Positions 16,852-25,732 of a stretch of DNA of 64,000 bases are shown in pieces. Positions within the stretch are counted from its first letter, which is position 1, and every line of letters begins with the position of its first letter. The notes under the pieces were generated by a model. The model had not been told where the DNA came from. It searched no databases and worked only from the letters and a program-made list of their open reading frames with translations. The DNA is from Candidatus Nitrospira neomarina (lineage in GTDB: Bacteria > Nitrospirota > Nitrospiria > Nitrospirales > UBA8639): positions 2,852,001-2,916,000 of the forward strand of contig NZ_CP116968.1 of NCBI RefSeq assembly GCF_032051675.1. The letters are read 5' to 3'. A program made the position numbers and the translations under genes.

Positions 16852-18128
16852 CTACTTAGCTCCGCTCAGCCAATCAAGTTCGCGCCTCACCAAAGAAGCG
16901 TTGTCCTCGTTCTTCAGAAACTCGCCTTGGTCCCCAAGCAAATCCCACGTGCCCATCGCGATCACCTTGCCGCGGCCGCACAGACTAGGCGGCGCCTGAA
17001 CCGCGACCGGGCACCAATGCGCCGCGCCGTTACGCTCAAAATCCTGTTTGCCTGCCGTGAGTGTTCCGTCTGACGCGTAAATGGTCTTATCACGACAGGG
17101 GCGAAATACCGCGTTTGCGCCCACTCGCAGCCACTCGATGCCGCCTGGTTCAACCCTCAGAGTCTGAACGTTGGCAAAGCGTAGCACCGTTAAACCTTCG
17201 GTGAACGGATGGGGGTCAGCGTCACCTGGCCCAACTGCGAAGTCGACGGGTAGGCCATACGGCTTCCCCTCCTCCGAGGCTGGACCTACGATATCGGTCA
17301 CAGGCTCGATTCCAAAGTGGCGGGCGAGTTCTGACAGGTTCCCGTTGTGGTGACGATCGCCCAGCTCGAAGCCGAGCAACAAGACTCGTCCTCCATCAAA
17401 CACGAATTGCCGAATCGCATCGATCGTGTCCGATTCGAAGCGAGCACGCCAAGGATTACCGATAACGAGTCCTCGGAAATCCGAAATACGATCGAGCCGA
17501 AGTTGCTCAGAATCGTCGATGAATCCAATGGCCATGCTCGTCCAAGTAGATTTGGGAGCCTTCCATGCAGCAGGTCGAAGATGGATCCGTATTGTCCCTG
17601 AGGCCAGTGAGCCTGACCTGCAGTGCGGACGATGCCCACCTTTTCCCCTAGAGTCCGATCAGCCTCGGCCACCTGGCTTAAAGTGCTAGCAATAGCTGAA
17701 ATGTCGGCCCCCTCCCTCAACGTACAGGCCAACGCCCCGACAAGCTTACGAATGAGATCCTCTACCCCGTGTGCCCCGCGAGTGAGCGTCAGGGCTTGGA
17801 ACATGCTAAATGGATGCGGCAGTTCCTTCTTGATGAGACCTCCGTGACATATTGGGATAACTTGGACCCGCCGTCCCCACCCGCCCCCGCTCTCGAAGTT
17901 GACCCAGGGCCGAGCAATTGAGCGTGGACTGCACAGAACTAAGACCGCGCTCGAATTATCAAAGGCACGGTCAAGCGCGTCAAGCCACGCCCGACCCAAC
18001 TTTATGTCGACTCCACTGACGAATACCTCGAAGTCGGCGATCGCCTCTTCCAACGCCCGCTTCATTGCTGCGGCGAGCGGCCCTTCCTCTGCAATGTGGC
18101 TCAAGAACACCTTCATCATCGGGCTCAT
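16852..18128 (-). pseudogene. TIR-domain protein with C-terminal ThuA/amidotransferase-like domain, frameshifted
   Basis: From ATG 18128 the first frame gives a TIR domain: VFLSHIAEEGPLA near residue 7, the region with FVSGVDIKLG, and PWVNFESGGGW with the putative catalytic Glu at residue 79. It stays homologous-looking to HGRLP, then slips near 17553. The other frame continues with FIDDSEQLRLDRISDFRGLVIGNPW and ends at 16852 in a ThuA/class-I-amidotransferase-like fold (GGRVLLLGFELG, VIAMGTWDLLGD). A missing C in a run of three C at the junction would restore one ~425-residue protein. TIR domains of this sort cleave NAD+ in antiphage systems. The second frame has no ribosome site of its own, so it is a broken gene, not two genes. 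Confidence 0.78.
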
Positions 18129-18200
18129 TTCTGTCTGAGGGAAGCGCCTGCCAATCCAGATATTCCAATGGAGCGTATGTAAAAATCAAGCAATCTGGCT

Positions 18201-19398
18201 CTACGACCGCGGCCTAACTGAATCCGCGGCTGAGCAGGGAAACGGAGGCCCATCGGTTCGAACCGCGCGTGACTGAATTTTGCTAAACTCTTCACAACCA
18301 TCCTCTAATAGAATAATAGCGCGCTCAAATCCTAGACGACCTTGGAACATTCCAACCTCATGAATCACATTCATGCGTGCGTGGTGATTCCCATCAGCTT
18401 GTTCATCTTCAGCGGTCATCAAAAGAAAAGCAAAGCATGCTTGATCTAGCATTTGCGCAAGCCTAGTTATATTTGTTTTTCCGACTACTGGAACTCGATT
18501 AAACTCATCCCATGGCAGTTTTAATCTGTCACTCACGAAACCTTTAAGCTCTCGCCAACCTTGCGATCTCCCATGACTTATAAAAATATTGGTACCTATC
18601 CTTTCTTCCCTTACCCTCTTCCCCTCTATGTTTTGGATATGACTTGCAAGCCTAATAATTAATTTATGAAACTCATTGCACGCTTTGAAAGGAAAAGTGA
18701 CAGAATTGGTCTTTGCTTATACAGACAAATGAGGAGGAGCAACCTGACCTTTTTCTATTCCCACCATATTTCTTGACATCGCCTGGCCTTTAGGGCACCA
18801 ATATTCTATAAAGTCACTTTCATTTAGCATCTTTGCGATTTCAATTTTCTCAACTATCCCAGTTAAAAATTTATCAGTCTCTAAATCATAGTTTGCGTGA
18901 ACGAGTGACAGCACAGACGATTTTGCTTCCTCAAAAAACTTTCTGAGGTTTATTAGCAAGCTCCAGTTCTTTATCAATAGAGGGGTTACTAGCATTTCCG
19001 TAGATCAGTGTAACGACATCATCAAAACGGTACTCCTGCCACGCTCCGCGAGACCTTGAAAGGGAATCCATAAGTCCCCACTCCTGGCTAAACACAGCCC
19101 CAGGCAGAGGTACTTCGAAATTTTGATAGTAAACACGCGAATGATACCCAAACCACGAACCCGACCATGCCTTGCCAATATTAGTAGCAGCCTCAGACAA
19201 AGCATTAATTTCGTCTGATCCATACTCCTTGTATGAATCAAGTGTACTTGCGATTTTAAATAGTTCAGATAAACTCAAATCTTTGTTCCTTGATTTGCCC
19301 AACAATGGTTGACCGGATCCGCATAAGAGCCGAATCTGCCAATTTCTGTCCGTAAAAACCGCCATCACATTTTCTGAGCACACCCTCCGTTTTGCCAT
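18201..19398 (-). pseudogene. TIR-like nucleotide-binding protein (PF10137-type), disrupted
   Basis: Three pieces make one protein. ATG 19398 starts an N-terminal region (VYYQNFEVPLPGAVFSQEWG). A six-base T-run on the coding strand (18933-18938) is one base too long and shifts frame; removing one T joins KVF to EEAKSSVLSLVHANYD. An in-frame TAA at 18717-18719 then interrupts after PPHLSV, and the same frame resumes through TNIFISHGRSQGWRELKGF and ACFAFLLMTAEDE to VIHEVGMFQGRLGFERAIIL, the hallmark of the TIR-like predicted nucleotide-binding domain. No start codon follows the stop before the domain begins. The C-terminus after EEFSKI diverges from the family, so the end is probably lost too. 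Such proteins occur as NADase-type defence effectors. Confidence 0.75.
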
Positions 19399-20020
19399 TT
19401 ACCTGATTCTATAATTATTCGAAAAAATATTCCAAGCGTTCATGCCTGTTTAGCAAAACCACAACCGTTGAACAAACGGGGAATCCCGTCGACCACCAAG
19501 AGCGAATACTCCACTGCAAGGTGAAATCCCCCTAAAGCCCTTAAGTCACACTCTTTATCTATTTTTCGACGCCTGCCGTCAGGCTTCAGGGGTGGACGCC
19601 CTAATCATTGGTCGGGCCTTGTGTGAGCGCAGCGAGTTGGATCGCCCCTCCATGGCCTGCATCCGCCCCATCCGATGAAGGCGAACGGCGCGTCAATGGT
19701 TTTGGGTCCTTTTGGGCAAACAAAAAGGCCTCGTCTGCCGGGGCGAAACCCGGCAACACAGAACAACACATTGATACGAGAGTTGGGTCAAAGTGCGATG
19801 CATTCACCTGCCAGCACTTTTTTACTGGCAAACCTCAAGATAGATTCTCGATACACATCGTAAAGCTGTAAGGCCAATCCAATTATTCTATAGGTTCCAG
19901 AAAAATGGAATCAGCAATTGATCTGAGTATTACTCTCCTTTCCTACTTCACAAATCGATACAAGAAGATTCCCCATATCTCTCGACATGGAAGGATATAA
20001 TCCTGAATGTTTCACTAGAA
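19399..20020. other. Non-coding right edge of the TIR island
   Basis: About 620 bases without a supportable gene. It should hold the promoter of the disrupted TIR-like gene at its left end. A structured repeat related to the one at 61570-61786 is at 19616-19757. The remainder, 19860-20020, is AT-rich and unremarkable. Confidence 0.5.
19616..19757. repeat. Structured dispersed repeat, copy 1
   Basis: Shares with 61725-61781 the core ATGGTTTTGGGTCCTTTT, then AAACAAAA, a CCTCG and CTGCCGGG block and GAAACCC. In this copy GGTCCTTTT and AAAAAGGCC can pair imperfectly, followed by the clean hairpin GCCGGG-GCGAAA-CCCGGC. It lies at the right edge of the TIR island. Confidence 0.6.
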
Positions 20021-20479
20021 TTATTTAGGTGCAGCAGGCGCGGAAGGACGGTTCACCTTTTTGGGAGACTTGTTGGGAGCACTCGATTTTTCTTTCTTGC
20101 TGGACTGTTTTGATTTCGAGATGCCCCCATCATCCACAGCCTCCTGAAGCCGACGCACTTCGTCAAGAATTTTCAAAAATCGACAGCCGAACGGGGTGAG
20201 TTGATATTCCACTTCAACCGGAGGCTTTTGTCCCAACACCGTGCGCCGCATGATGCCGAAACGGATCATCTTTCGCCATCGCTCATTCATGACTTTGGCC
20301 GACAGACCTGGACAGGCCCGGAGCACCATACCTGGGCGATTGTGCCCCTCGGCACAAAGCTGGAGTAAGCGGACAGACCACTTACAGCCCACAATACTCT
20401 CCACCATCGAGGCCACAGGAATTTTCTTGCCATCCTGCAACTCCGACTCCACCCCCATCGACGGATCATCCTGAACCAT
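20021..20479 (-). CDS. HxlR-family winged-helix transcriptional regulator
   Basis: 152 residues. Residues ~20-115 form the HxlR winged helix: VESIVGCKWSVRLLQLCAEG, then LRACPGLSAKVMNERWRKMIRFGIMRR and the wing VEVEYQLTPFGCRF. HxlR/DUF24 proteins are redox- or electrophile-responsive dimers that often sense through a Cys near the N-terminus; Cys32 in VGCKWS is at about that place. The C-terminal ~35 residues are Lys/Ser/Pro-rich and look disordered. It is divergent from the redoxin gene at 20586 with only ~106 bases between, so it probably controls it (inference). Confidence 0.88.
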   Translation of the reverse strand: MVQDDPSMGVESELQDGKKIPVASMVESIVGCKWSVRLLQLCAEGHNRPGMVLRACPGLSAKVMNERWRKMIRFGIMRRTVLGQKPPVEVEYQLTPFGCRFLKILDEVRRLQEAVDDGGISKSKQSSKKEKSSAPNKSPKKVNRPSAPAAPK

Positions 20480-20585
20480 TCAGTCACCCCCTTACCAAAA
20501 AGTGCCTTCTTGAGAGATTCCTGCAGGCTTAGTATCTTGCATGAAAGACCAATACTCAACTATCAATCACCCAAGGAGACTTTTG

Positions 20586-21128
20586 ATGGAAACCCAGTTA
20601 GCTCCAGAATGGCAGACCACAGACTGGTTCAATACCCCCGAGCCCCTCAGCCTGTCCGGGCTTCGTGGACAAGTCGTGCTTCTTCATGCATTTCAGATGC
20701 TCTGTCCCGGCTGTGTATCGCATGGCCTGCCACAGGCTCAGCGTGTCGCCAAGCTCTTTCCCGACGTCCGGGTCATCGGGTTGCATACGGTATTCGAGCA
20801 CCATGAGGCTATGGGGTTGTCGTCGCTGCGCGCGTTTCTGCATGAGTACCGCATTCGTTTTCCGGTTGCGATCGACCTGCCAGGACCGGATGGCGATCCA
20901 CTTCCCCGAACCATGCGAGCGTATGCGATGAGGGGAACTCCAACCACGGTGCTGATTGACGCACAAGGCAGACTGCACCGCCAGGTGTTCGGAGTGCATG
21001 ACGATCTCCTTCTCGGAGCGGAACTTGGATTATTGCGGGAGCACGCAACATCTTCAACAGAATTCCCGGCAAGACCCGAACAGCTGGTGAAGCCTTCATG
21101 TGCAGACGACTCCTGTGCAATCGGATAA
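20586..21128 (+). CDS. Redoxin/TlpA-like thiol protein
   Basis: 180 residues from ATG 20586, chosen for AAGGAG seven bases before it. A thioredoxin fold of the AhpC/TlpA type: LRGQVVLLHAFQMLCPGC carries the CPGC motif near residue 40, and the cis-Pro site is in RGTPTTVLIDAQGRLHRQ near 120-137. No signal peptide, so it is cytosolic. Two further Cys sit near the C-terminus (SCADDSCAIG), perhaps resolving or metal-binding. Peroxide or disulfide reduction is the likely role. It is divergent from the HxlR regulator, a pairing that fits oxidative or electrophile stress control. Confidence 0.83.
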   Translation: METQLAPEWQTTDWFNTPEPLSLSGLRGQVVLLHAFQMLCPGCVSHGLPQAQRVAKLFPDVRVIGLHTVFEHHEAMGLSSLRAFLHEYRIRFPVAIDLPGPDGDPLPRTMRAYAMRGTPTTVLIDAQGRLHRQVFGVHDDLLLGAELGLLREHATSSTEFPARPEQLVKPSCADDSCAIG

Positions 21129-21237
21129 AACGAATCTGTTTGTTGGTTCTATTCGGCCCAGGACTCACCGGTACAGTGCGCACAGGCTACTTGTCCAAGT
21201 AGATAGTCCGGAGACTTCCAACATCCCTTGCCGGCTT

Positions 21238-22977
21238 TTACAGCAAGGGTTCGCTGGTGAGGAGAGAAAAACCGCCGTGGTCCAAGACGACAATCCAATG
21301 TGCCATGGCTTCGGGAAGTTGTCCTCGAAGCTGAGTTTGGATGATGGCCATTTTTCGGCCGGGAGCCGCGAGGTGTTGGGGGAGTTCTTCGTCATTCACT
21401 CCAAGAAAGTGTACTTTGCGTTTGGCATAAAAACTGAGGGAGGGGCGCTTCCGGCCAAATTGAATTAATCGGTCGTCCCGGCCTAAGTTATAGCCGGCGA
21501 TGACAGCTAACTCCTGCGGTGGTCCAATGAAATACTGTTGGTAAATTGAGAGTCCTCCTCGTGCGACCAAAACCGTGAAAATCAGCATCATCCCGCATCC
21601 CACCCAAAAGGCCAGATAGCGCTTGGTGTCAGATCGCATACACTGACGCATGAGCATGGTCCCTATTACCATGACAAGGCCTACCAGCGATGGAAGCCAT
21701 GCCAGATCCACCTGGACCGCGGCCGGGAATTCTTTGGCAATTTGTTTCATGAACAACTGAAAGACCGCCGGCACAAACATCATTGCGATGCCTAAGAGGT
21801 ATCCCACCCCAATGAGGAGACGAGTGGATGCGGTGAGTCCAACTGGACTTTCTTCTGTCAAAAAACGCTTCCACCACAGTGCGATGAGCACGGCTGCGGC
21901 CGGAAACAGCGGATAGATATAATGAGGCAGTCGCGTGGCCGAGAAGGTAAAGAACAACAACAATCCCACCACCCAGAGGCTCAGGAAACACTCCAAATGT
22001 TGCTCTTGCGTGGCAGGGCCTTGTCCCCGCCAGAACGCTTTCCAGCGCTTGACCGTGTGATACAACACGGAAGGGAGAAAGGCACTCCATGGGAAAAATC
22101 CAATCAACAACACCGGCACATAAAACAAGAGCGTCCCCCCATGGCCTTCCATGGGATTCATAAACCGGCCGGTGGTATTGGCTTGCGCCGCAGCCCAATA
22201 GGCTTCCCCATGGATTTGGAACATCATCACATACCAGGGAGCGGCGACAGCGGCGACCAAAATGATTCCGAGAAGGGGAAAGCCCCGTTGCCAGAAGGTT
22301 CCCCATTGGCGCGTGAGGGTGAGATAGGGGATCACACCCACCAGCGGAATGATGATGCCCACGGGTCCCTTGACCAACATGCCACATCCCATGGCCAGAT
22401 AAAAGATGACGAAAAGCCCTCGCTTGGCCTGTTCATGGTGGAGCGCGTGCCAAAAACTATATCCGGCTAATGTGGTGAACACGACCAGTTCCGGATCGGT
22501 CAGCACCATCCGGTTGATACCCAAAAACTCCAGATTCAGCAGCAACATGCAGGAAGCAAACAGGGCTACCATGGGGCCGGCCCACTTTCGCACAAACACG
22601 TACTGGAGCCACAGCAGGCAAAGACCGGACAAAGCCGAAGGCAACCGCGCGGCAAATTCATTGATGCCGAACAGGGAATACGACCCGCTGATGAGCCAAT
22701 ACACAAAAGCCGGTTTGGCATAACGTGGTTCATAATTGAGAGTCGGGGAAATCCAATCACCGGTCTCCAGCATTTCCCGGGCCGCTTCGGCATTACTCCC
22801 CTCATCCCGATCTGTCAGCCCCAGCGCGCCCAGATCCGGACCAAAGAACCATCCACCATCTACGCCCAAGAGCCAGGCAGCCAGGAGCAGCACACACATC
22901 AACTGAAAAAGAGGCGATTGCGTTATTGAAGAGCGGAAAGAGGACGGAAAGAGTGCTTGAGGGGGAGGGCTATCCAC
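21238..22977 (-). CDS. ArnT-like membrane glycosyltransferase (GT83/PMT fold)
   Basis: 579 residues with about a dozen hydrophobic helices. Early luminal region DRDEGSNAEAAREMLETGDW and NYEPRYAKPAFVYWL match the catalytic loop of ArnT/PMT-type enzymes, with Asp/Glu residues near 55-60 as candidate metal ligands. These transfer sugars, for example aminoarabinose in ArnT, from undecaprenyl phosphate to lipid A or proteins on the periplasmic side. The GTG start at 22977 overlaps the upstream LAB-N gene by eight bases. With the GT2 and LAB-N genes it forms a classic lipid-linked sugar transfer set; the sugar is not predictable. Confidence 0.88.
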   Translation of the reverse strand: MDSPPPQALFPSSFRSSITQSPLFQLMCVLLLAAWLLGVDGGWFFGPDLGALGLTDRDEGSNAEAAREMLETGDWISPTLNYEPRYAKPAFVYWLISGSYSLFGINEFAARLPSALSGLCLLWLQYVFVRKWAGPMVALFASCMLLLNLEFLGINRMVLTDPELVVFTTLAGYSFWHALHHEQAKRGLFVIFYLAMGCGMLVKGPVGIIIPLVGVIPYLTLTRQWGTFWQRGFPLLGIILVAAVAAPWYVMMFQIHGEAYWAAAQANTTGRFMNPMEGHGGTLLFYVPVLLIGFFPWSAFLPSVLYHTVKRWKAFWRGQGPATQEQHLECFLSLWVVGLLLFFTFSATRLPHYIYPLFPAAAVLIALWWKRFLTEESPVGLTASTRLLIGVGYLLGIAMMFVPAVFQLFMKQIAKEFPAAVQVDLAWLPSLVGLVMVIGTMLMRQCMRSDTKRYLAFWVGCGMMLIFTVLVARGGLSIYQQYFIGPPQELAVIAGYNLGRDDRLIQFGRKRPSLSFYAKRKVHFLGVNDEELPQHLAAPGRKMAIIQTQLRGQLPEAMAHWIVVLDHGGFSLLTSEPLL

Positions 22978-23284
22978 TCATGACTCGCTTATTGGCCTGA
23001 TGGAGCAGCATAATATTGCGGACATACACCACGGTTCCGACGCTTTGGCCGGCCATGAATACCAGATCGGCGATGTGAATGGCATAGGTCAGCACAATCA
23101 CACTCCCCACCAGGCTCATGTACCAGAACGACATGGGAATTTGGCTTTCCTCGTTGCGTTCCGACACCACCCATTGCACCAACCAGCGTGAGAAAAAAAT
23201 GCCTTGCCCCAAAAAACCAAAGCCGATCCAGAGGAGTTCCTCAGACGACATGGCCAGGAAAGCGTGCGTGAAGGAATCGAACAT
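22970..23284 (-). CDS. Lipid A biosynthesis N-terminal (LAB-N) domain membrane protein
   Basis: 104 residues with three hydrophobic helices. LWIGFGFLGQGIFFSRWLVQW, then SERNEESQIPMSFWYMSLVGS, is the LAB-N signature. Stand-alone proteins of this type sit between ArnC-like GT2 and ArnT-like genes and are thought to help lipid-linked sugar flipping or transfer; the function is not proven. It overlaps the ArnT-like gene and lies ~115 bases after the GT2 gene. Confidence 0.87.
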   Translation of the reverse strand: MFDSFTHAFLAMSSEELLWIGFGFLGQGIFFSRWLVQWVVSERNEESQIPMSFWYMSLVGSVIVLTYAIHIADLVFMAGQSVGTVVYVRNIMLLHQANKRVMSG

Positions 23285-23398
23285 CGTTAGTAACAGGGAA
23301 TGAATCGCCGAAAGGGGTCTATCAATTCAGATCCCTCCCGGTGCATAAAATGATTGTGGTATGTCAATTGTTTCCAGTAGGTGGTCAGCTCAAGAAAA

Positions 23399-24157
23399 CT
23401 ACAGTTCGGATTTTTCGGGATGACTACCCTTCATGGTGTAGTTCAAACAGCGTTTTTGCATCCATCTGACGGCGAAGAGATCATACAGACCGGCAAACAG
23501 CCTGTTGCCAATTCCATATTTGGATGTCCCATGGGCTCTTGGAAAATGCTGGACGGGTATTTCAGTCACCGTAAACCCATACATTTGGGCCAACGCCGGA
23601 AAAAACCGGTGCATGTTTTTAAATGGAGGAAGTCGTTTGACCACGGCCTGCTTAAAGACCTTCAAGGAACAGCCGGTATCTGAAATGCCGTCATGCACAG
23701 CCCAATTGCGAACCTGGTTGGCAATTTTTGACGACCATCGACGAACCAGATTGTCATGTCTGGATTGTCGTCGCCCACACACTAAATCATATCGTTCCAC
23801 GAATGGAAGAAGTTTCGCAAAGTCATTCGGATCATACTGTAGATCACCGTCCATGGTGGCAACGAGTTCTCCTCTGGCCTCCCGAAAGCCGGCATCGAAT
23901 GCTGCCGTCTGCCCGTGATTCCGGTCTAAATGAATCACCCGTATCTCAGGAAACTGTTTGGATAACTCATCCAGCAACGGCCCACTCCCGTCCACACTCC
24001 CATCATCCACAAAGACAAGTTCAAATGCCGCGGAGCCACTTTCAGGCCTTGACTCAAAAAATTTGAGTAATTGGCTCGCTAGTAGCGGGATGTTTTCCCG
24101 CTCATCTTTAATAGGAATGACAACGGAAATCCAATGGCGCGGCGGGTGGAGACTCAT
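23399..24157 (-). CDS. Family 2 glycosyltransferase (ArnC/DPM1-like)
   Basis: 252 residues with a GT-A fold: WISVVIPIKDERENIPLL at the start, FVDDGSVDGSG near 50 and the metal/nucleotide DXD-like TMDGDLQYDP near 97-106. There are no C-terminal membrane helices, so it is a soluble or peripheral DPM1-like enzyme that makes polyprenyl-phosphate sugars. The C-terminal basic stretch HGTSKYGIGNRLFAGLYDLF is typical of dolichol-phosphate-type synthases. It would supply the donor for the ArnT-like enzyme downstream. No clear Shine-Dalgarno at ATG 24157. Confidence 0.9.
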   Translation of the reverse strand: MSLHPPRHWISVVIPIKDERENIPLLASQLLKFFESRPESGSAAFELVFVDDGSVDGSGPLLDELSKQFPEIRVIHLDRNHGQTAAFDAGFREARGELVATMDGDLQYDPNDFAKLLPFVERYDLVCGRRQSRHDNLVRRWSSKIANQVRNWAVHDGISDTGCSLKVFKQAVVKRLPPFKNMHRFFPALAQMYGFTVTEIPVQHFPRAHGTSKYGIGNRLFAGLYDLFAVRWMQKRCLNYTMKGSHPEKSEL

Positions 24158-24403
24158 GGATTGCGCGAACTACGCTACAGATTTGAAAATAATGACAAAA
24201 CTCACGTTGCGGACCCTCCTACCCGGTCACCATTTTACTGAATAACTAAAAAATCGGTCAAACCGCCCTTCATCACGAGAGGCACTCCCCGTGATCTCGT
24301 GACCCCGTGATCGTCATGCTACACTCCACACCGACGGTCACAATAAGTTGACCACGGGAACAGCCTTTTGTAAGGTGGAGGACATTTTGAAGGAGGAACA
24401 TTC

Positions 24404-24658
24404 ATGCAAGAAGACATTCTGCAAGCCTATTTGGAAATAGAGCAAGCGATGCAGCGCTATTCCATGTTATTACAGGAGCATGTGAGCCGGCTCGAAACAC
24501 AGACCGATGCGGAATCCAAAAACCGATTCCATAGAATGAAAGCTGGCTCAAAGGCCATGAGAGATAGCAGCCAGATTTATCTCTCCTATGCAAAATATGT
24601 GGCGTATGGAATGCCCGAGGGTGAGGAGCTGGCTGAAGAGGAGGACTTACAAGCCTAG
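24404..24658 (+). CDS. Small helical hypothetical protein
   Basis: 84 residues with a strong ribosome site (AAGGAGG) before ATG 24404. Mostly helical, with the pattern YLEIEQAMQRYSMLLQEHVS, no membrane segment and an acidic C-terminus (PEGEELAEEEDLQA). I do not recognise it. It is isolated between the divergent GT2 operon and tRNA-Pro, so context gives no hint. Confidence 0.65.
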   Translation: MQEDILQAYLEIEQAMQRYSMLLQEHVSRLETQTDAESKNRFHRMKAGSKAMRDSSQIYLSYAKYVAYGMPEGEELAEEEDLQA

Positions 24659-24740
24659 CGAGCCTTCGTACTGCCCAATCGATTCTCCCCTATGAACACA
24701 CCGAGGAGATGAAGAAACCATTTTTGCTGAAAAGAAAACA

Positions 24741-24817
<77 letters not shown>

Positions 24818-24866
24818 ACATTAACCTGACCAATCGTATTCCCATCCGTCGTCATTGGTCGAAAAC

Positions 24867-25229
24867 CTACACCGTCGTTCGCCCCAGAATTTTCAGAATG
24901 CCTTGCAGTTCCACCTTCGCTTTTTCCACACGGTCTTTTGGGACTTGCACGGCTTTTTCTGACCGTTTTTTGCGATACCAATATCGCTTCAAGCCCGCAA
25001 TCGTATACCCTTCATCATAGAGCATTCGTTTAATTTCAAAGACCGTTTCAATGTCGGCTTTCGAATAAACCCGATGTTTGCCCTGACTTTTCTTCGGTTT
25101 AAGAAAAATGAATTCCGACTCCCAAAACCGCAGGACATACGCGGGAAGGTTCGTCAAATCGGCGACTTCCCCTATTTTATAAAAGGCCTTATCCTCGTAT
25201 TTGGTTCCACCTCCCATACCTGCAATCAC
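24867..25229 (-). CDS. MerR-family transcriptional regulator
   Basis: 120 residues with an N-terminal MerR winged helix: FYKIGEVADLTNLPAYVLRFWESEF, then QGKHRVYSKADIETVFEIKRML and GYTIAGLKRYW. The C-terminal helix is short and carries no metal-binding Cys, so it belongs to the small MerR group often found after an IHF/HU gene at the end of translation or biosynthetic operons. GTG 25229 and ATG 25217 are both possible starts. It lies 55 bases after the IHF-like gene. Confidence 0.88.
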   Translation of the reverse strand: MIAGMGGGTKYEDKAFYKIGEVADLTNLPAYVLRFWESEFIFLKPKKSQGKHRVYSKADIETVFEIKRMLYDEGYTIAGLKRYWYRKKRSEKAVQVPKDRVEKAKVELQGILKILGRTTV

Positions 25230-25284
25230 CCCACGGTGTATCTAGCAAGAGAGTGAACGAGACCGATTGCGAGATTCTCGCCCG

Positions 25285-25560
25285 TCAAGAATTGACATAT
25301 TTCTTAAAGAGTTGGCTTGGTCGGAAGGTCACCACGCGTCTGGGCGTAATGGCAATTTCTTCTCCGGTCCTCGGGTTCCTCCCTTTCCGCTCTCCCTTAT
25401 TCCGAACAACAAAGTTCCCGAATCCGGCAATTTTGACGACTTCCCCTTGTTGAAGCATGGACTTGATCAAATCCAAGACATGCTCCACCATTTCCATGGA
25501 ATCGGTTTTTTGGATAGCTGCCGTCTCTGTGATGATCTCGGCAATGTCAGCCTTGCGCAT
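25285..25560 (-). CDS. ihfA: Integration host factor alpha / HU-family DNA-bending protein
   Basis: 91 residues with the whole HU/IHF fold: MRKADIAEIITETAAI, VVKIAGFGNFVVRNKGERKG and the beta-arm GRNPRTGEEIAITPRRVV, which carries the intercalating Pro. The arm and C-terminal FRPSQLFKKYVN fit IHF-alpha somewhat better than HU. It bends DNA at specific sites to shape promoters and recombination. It sits between cimA and merR on the same strand; no partner ihfB is in the window. Confidence 0.87.
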   Translation of the reverse strand: MRKADIAEIITETAAIQKTDSMEMVEHVLDLIKSMLQQGEVVKIAGFGNFVVRNKGERKGRNPRTGEEIAITPRRVVTFRPSQLFKKYVNS

Positions 25561-25732
25561 AAATCAAAACCCCCTCACCAGTGGTCTTGAAGACCGTACA
25601 TACGGATTGTGAATTCACGCCTTTGACCCTTGTTGCTGGCAGCAACGTAACGGGCAACGCAGATGATGTCAAGAACCGGGCTCTTCAGAGGATTCCCCTT
25701 TGTCAGCCCATACGGAGGGACCGTTATCACTT

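Noticed and set aside
16852-17535. A stand-alone ThuA-like gene starting at 17535
   Set aside because: No ribosome site, and its N-terminus continues the TIR gene after a single-base frame change.
18201-18536. A separate 111-residue gene starting at GTG 18536
   Set aside because: The start lies inside the TIR-like domain and the same frame extends upstream to a stop, so it is a fragment of the larger broken gene.
19601-19871. Short frames on both strands over repeat copy 1
   Set aside because: They coincide with the repeat and are not shared with the second copy.
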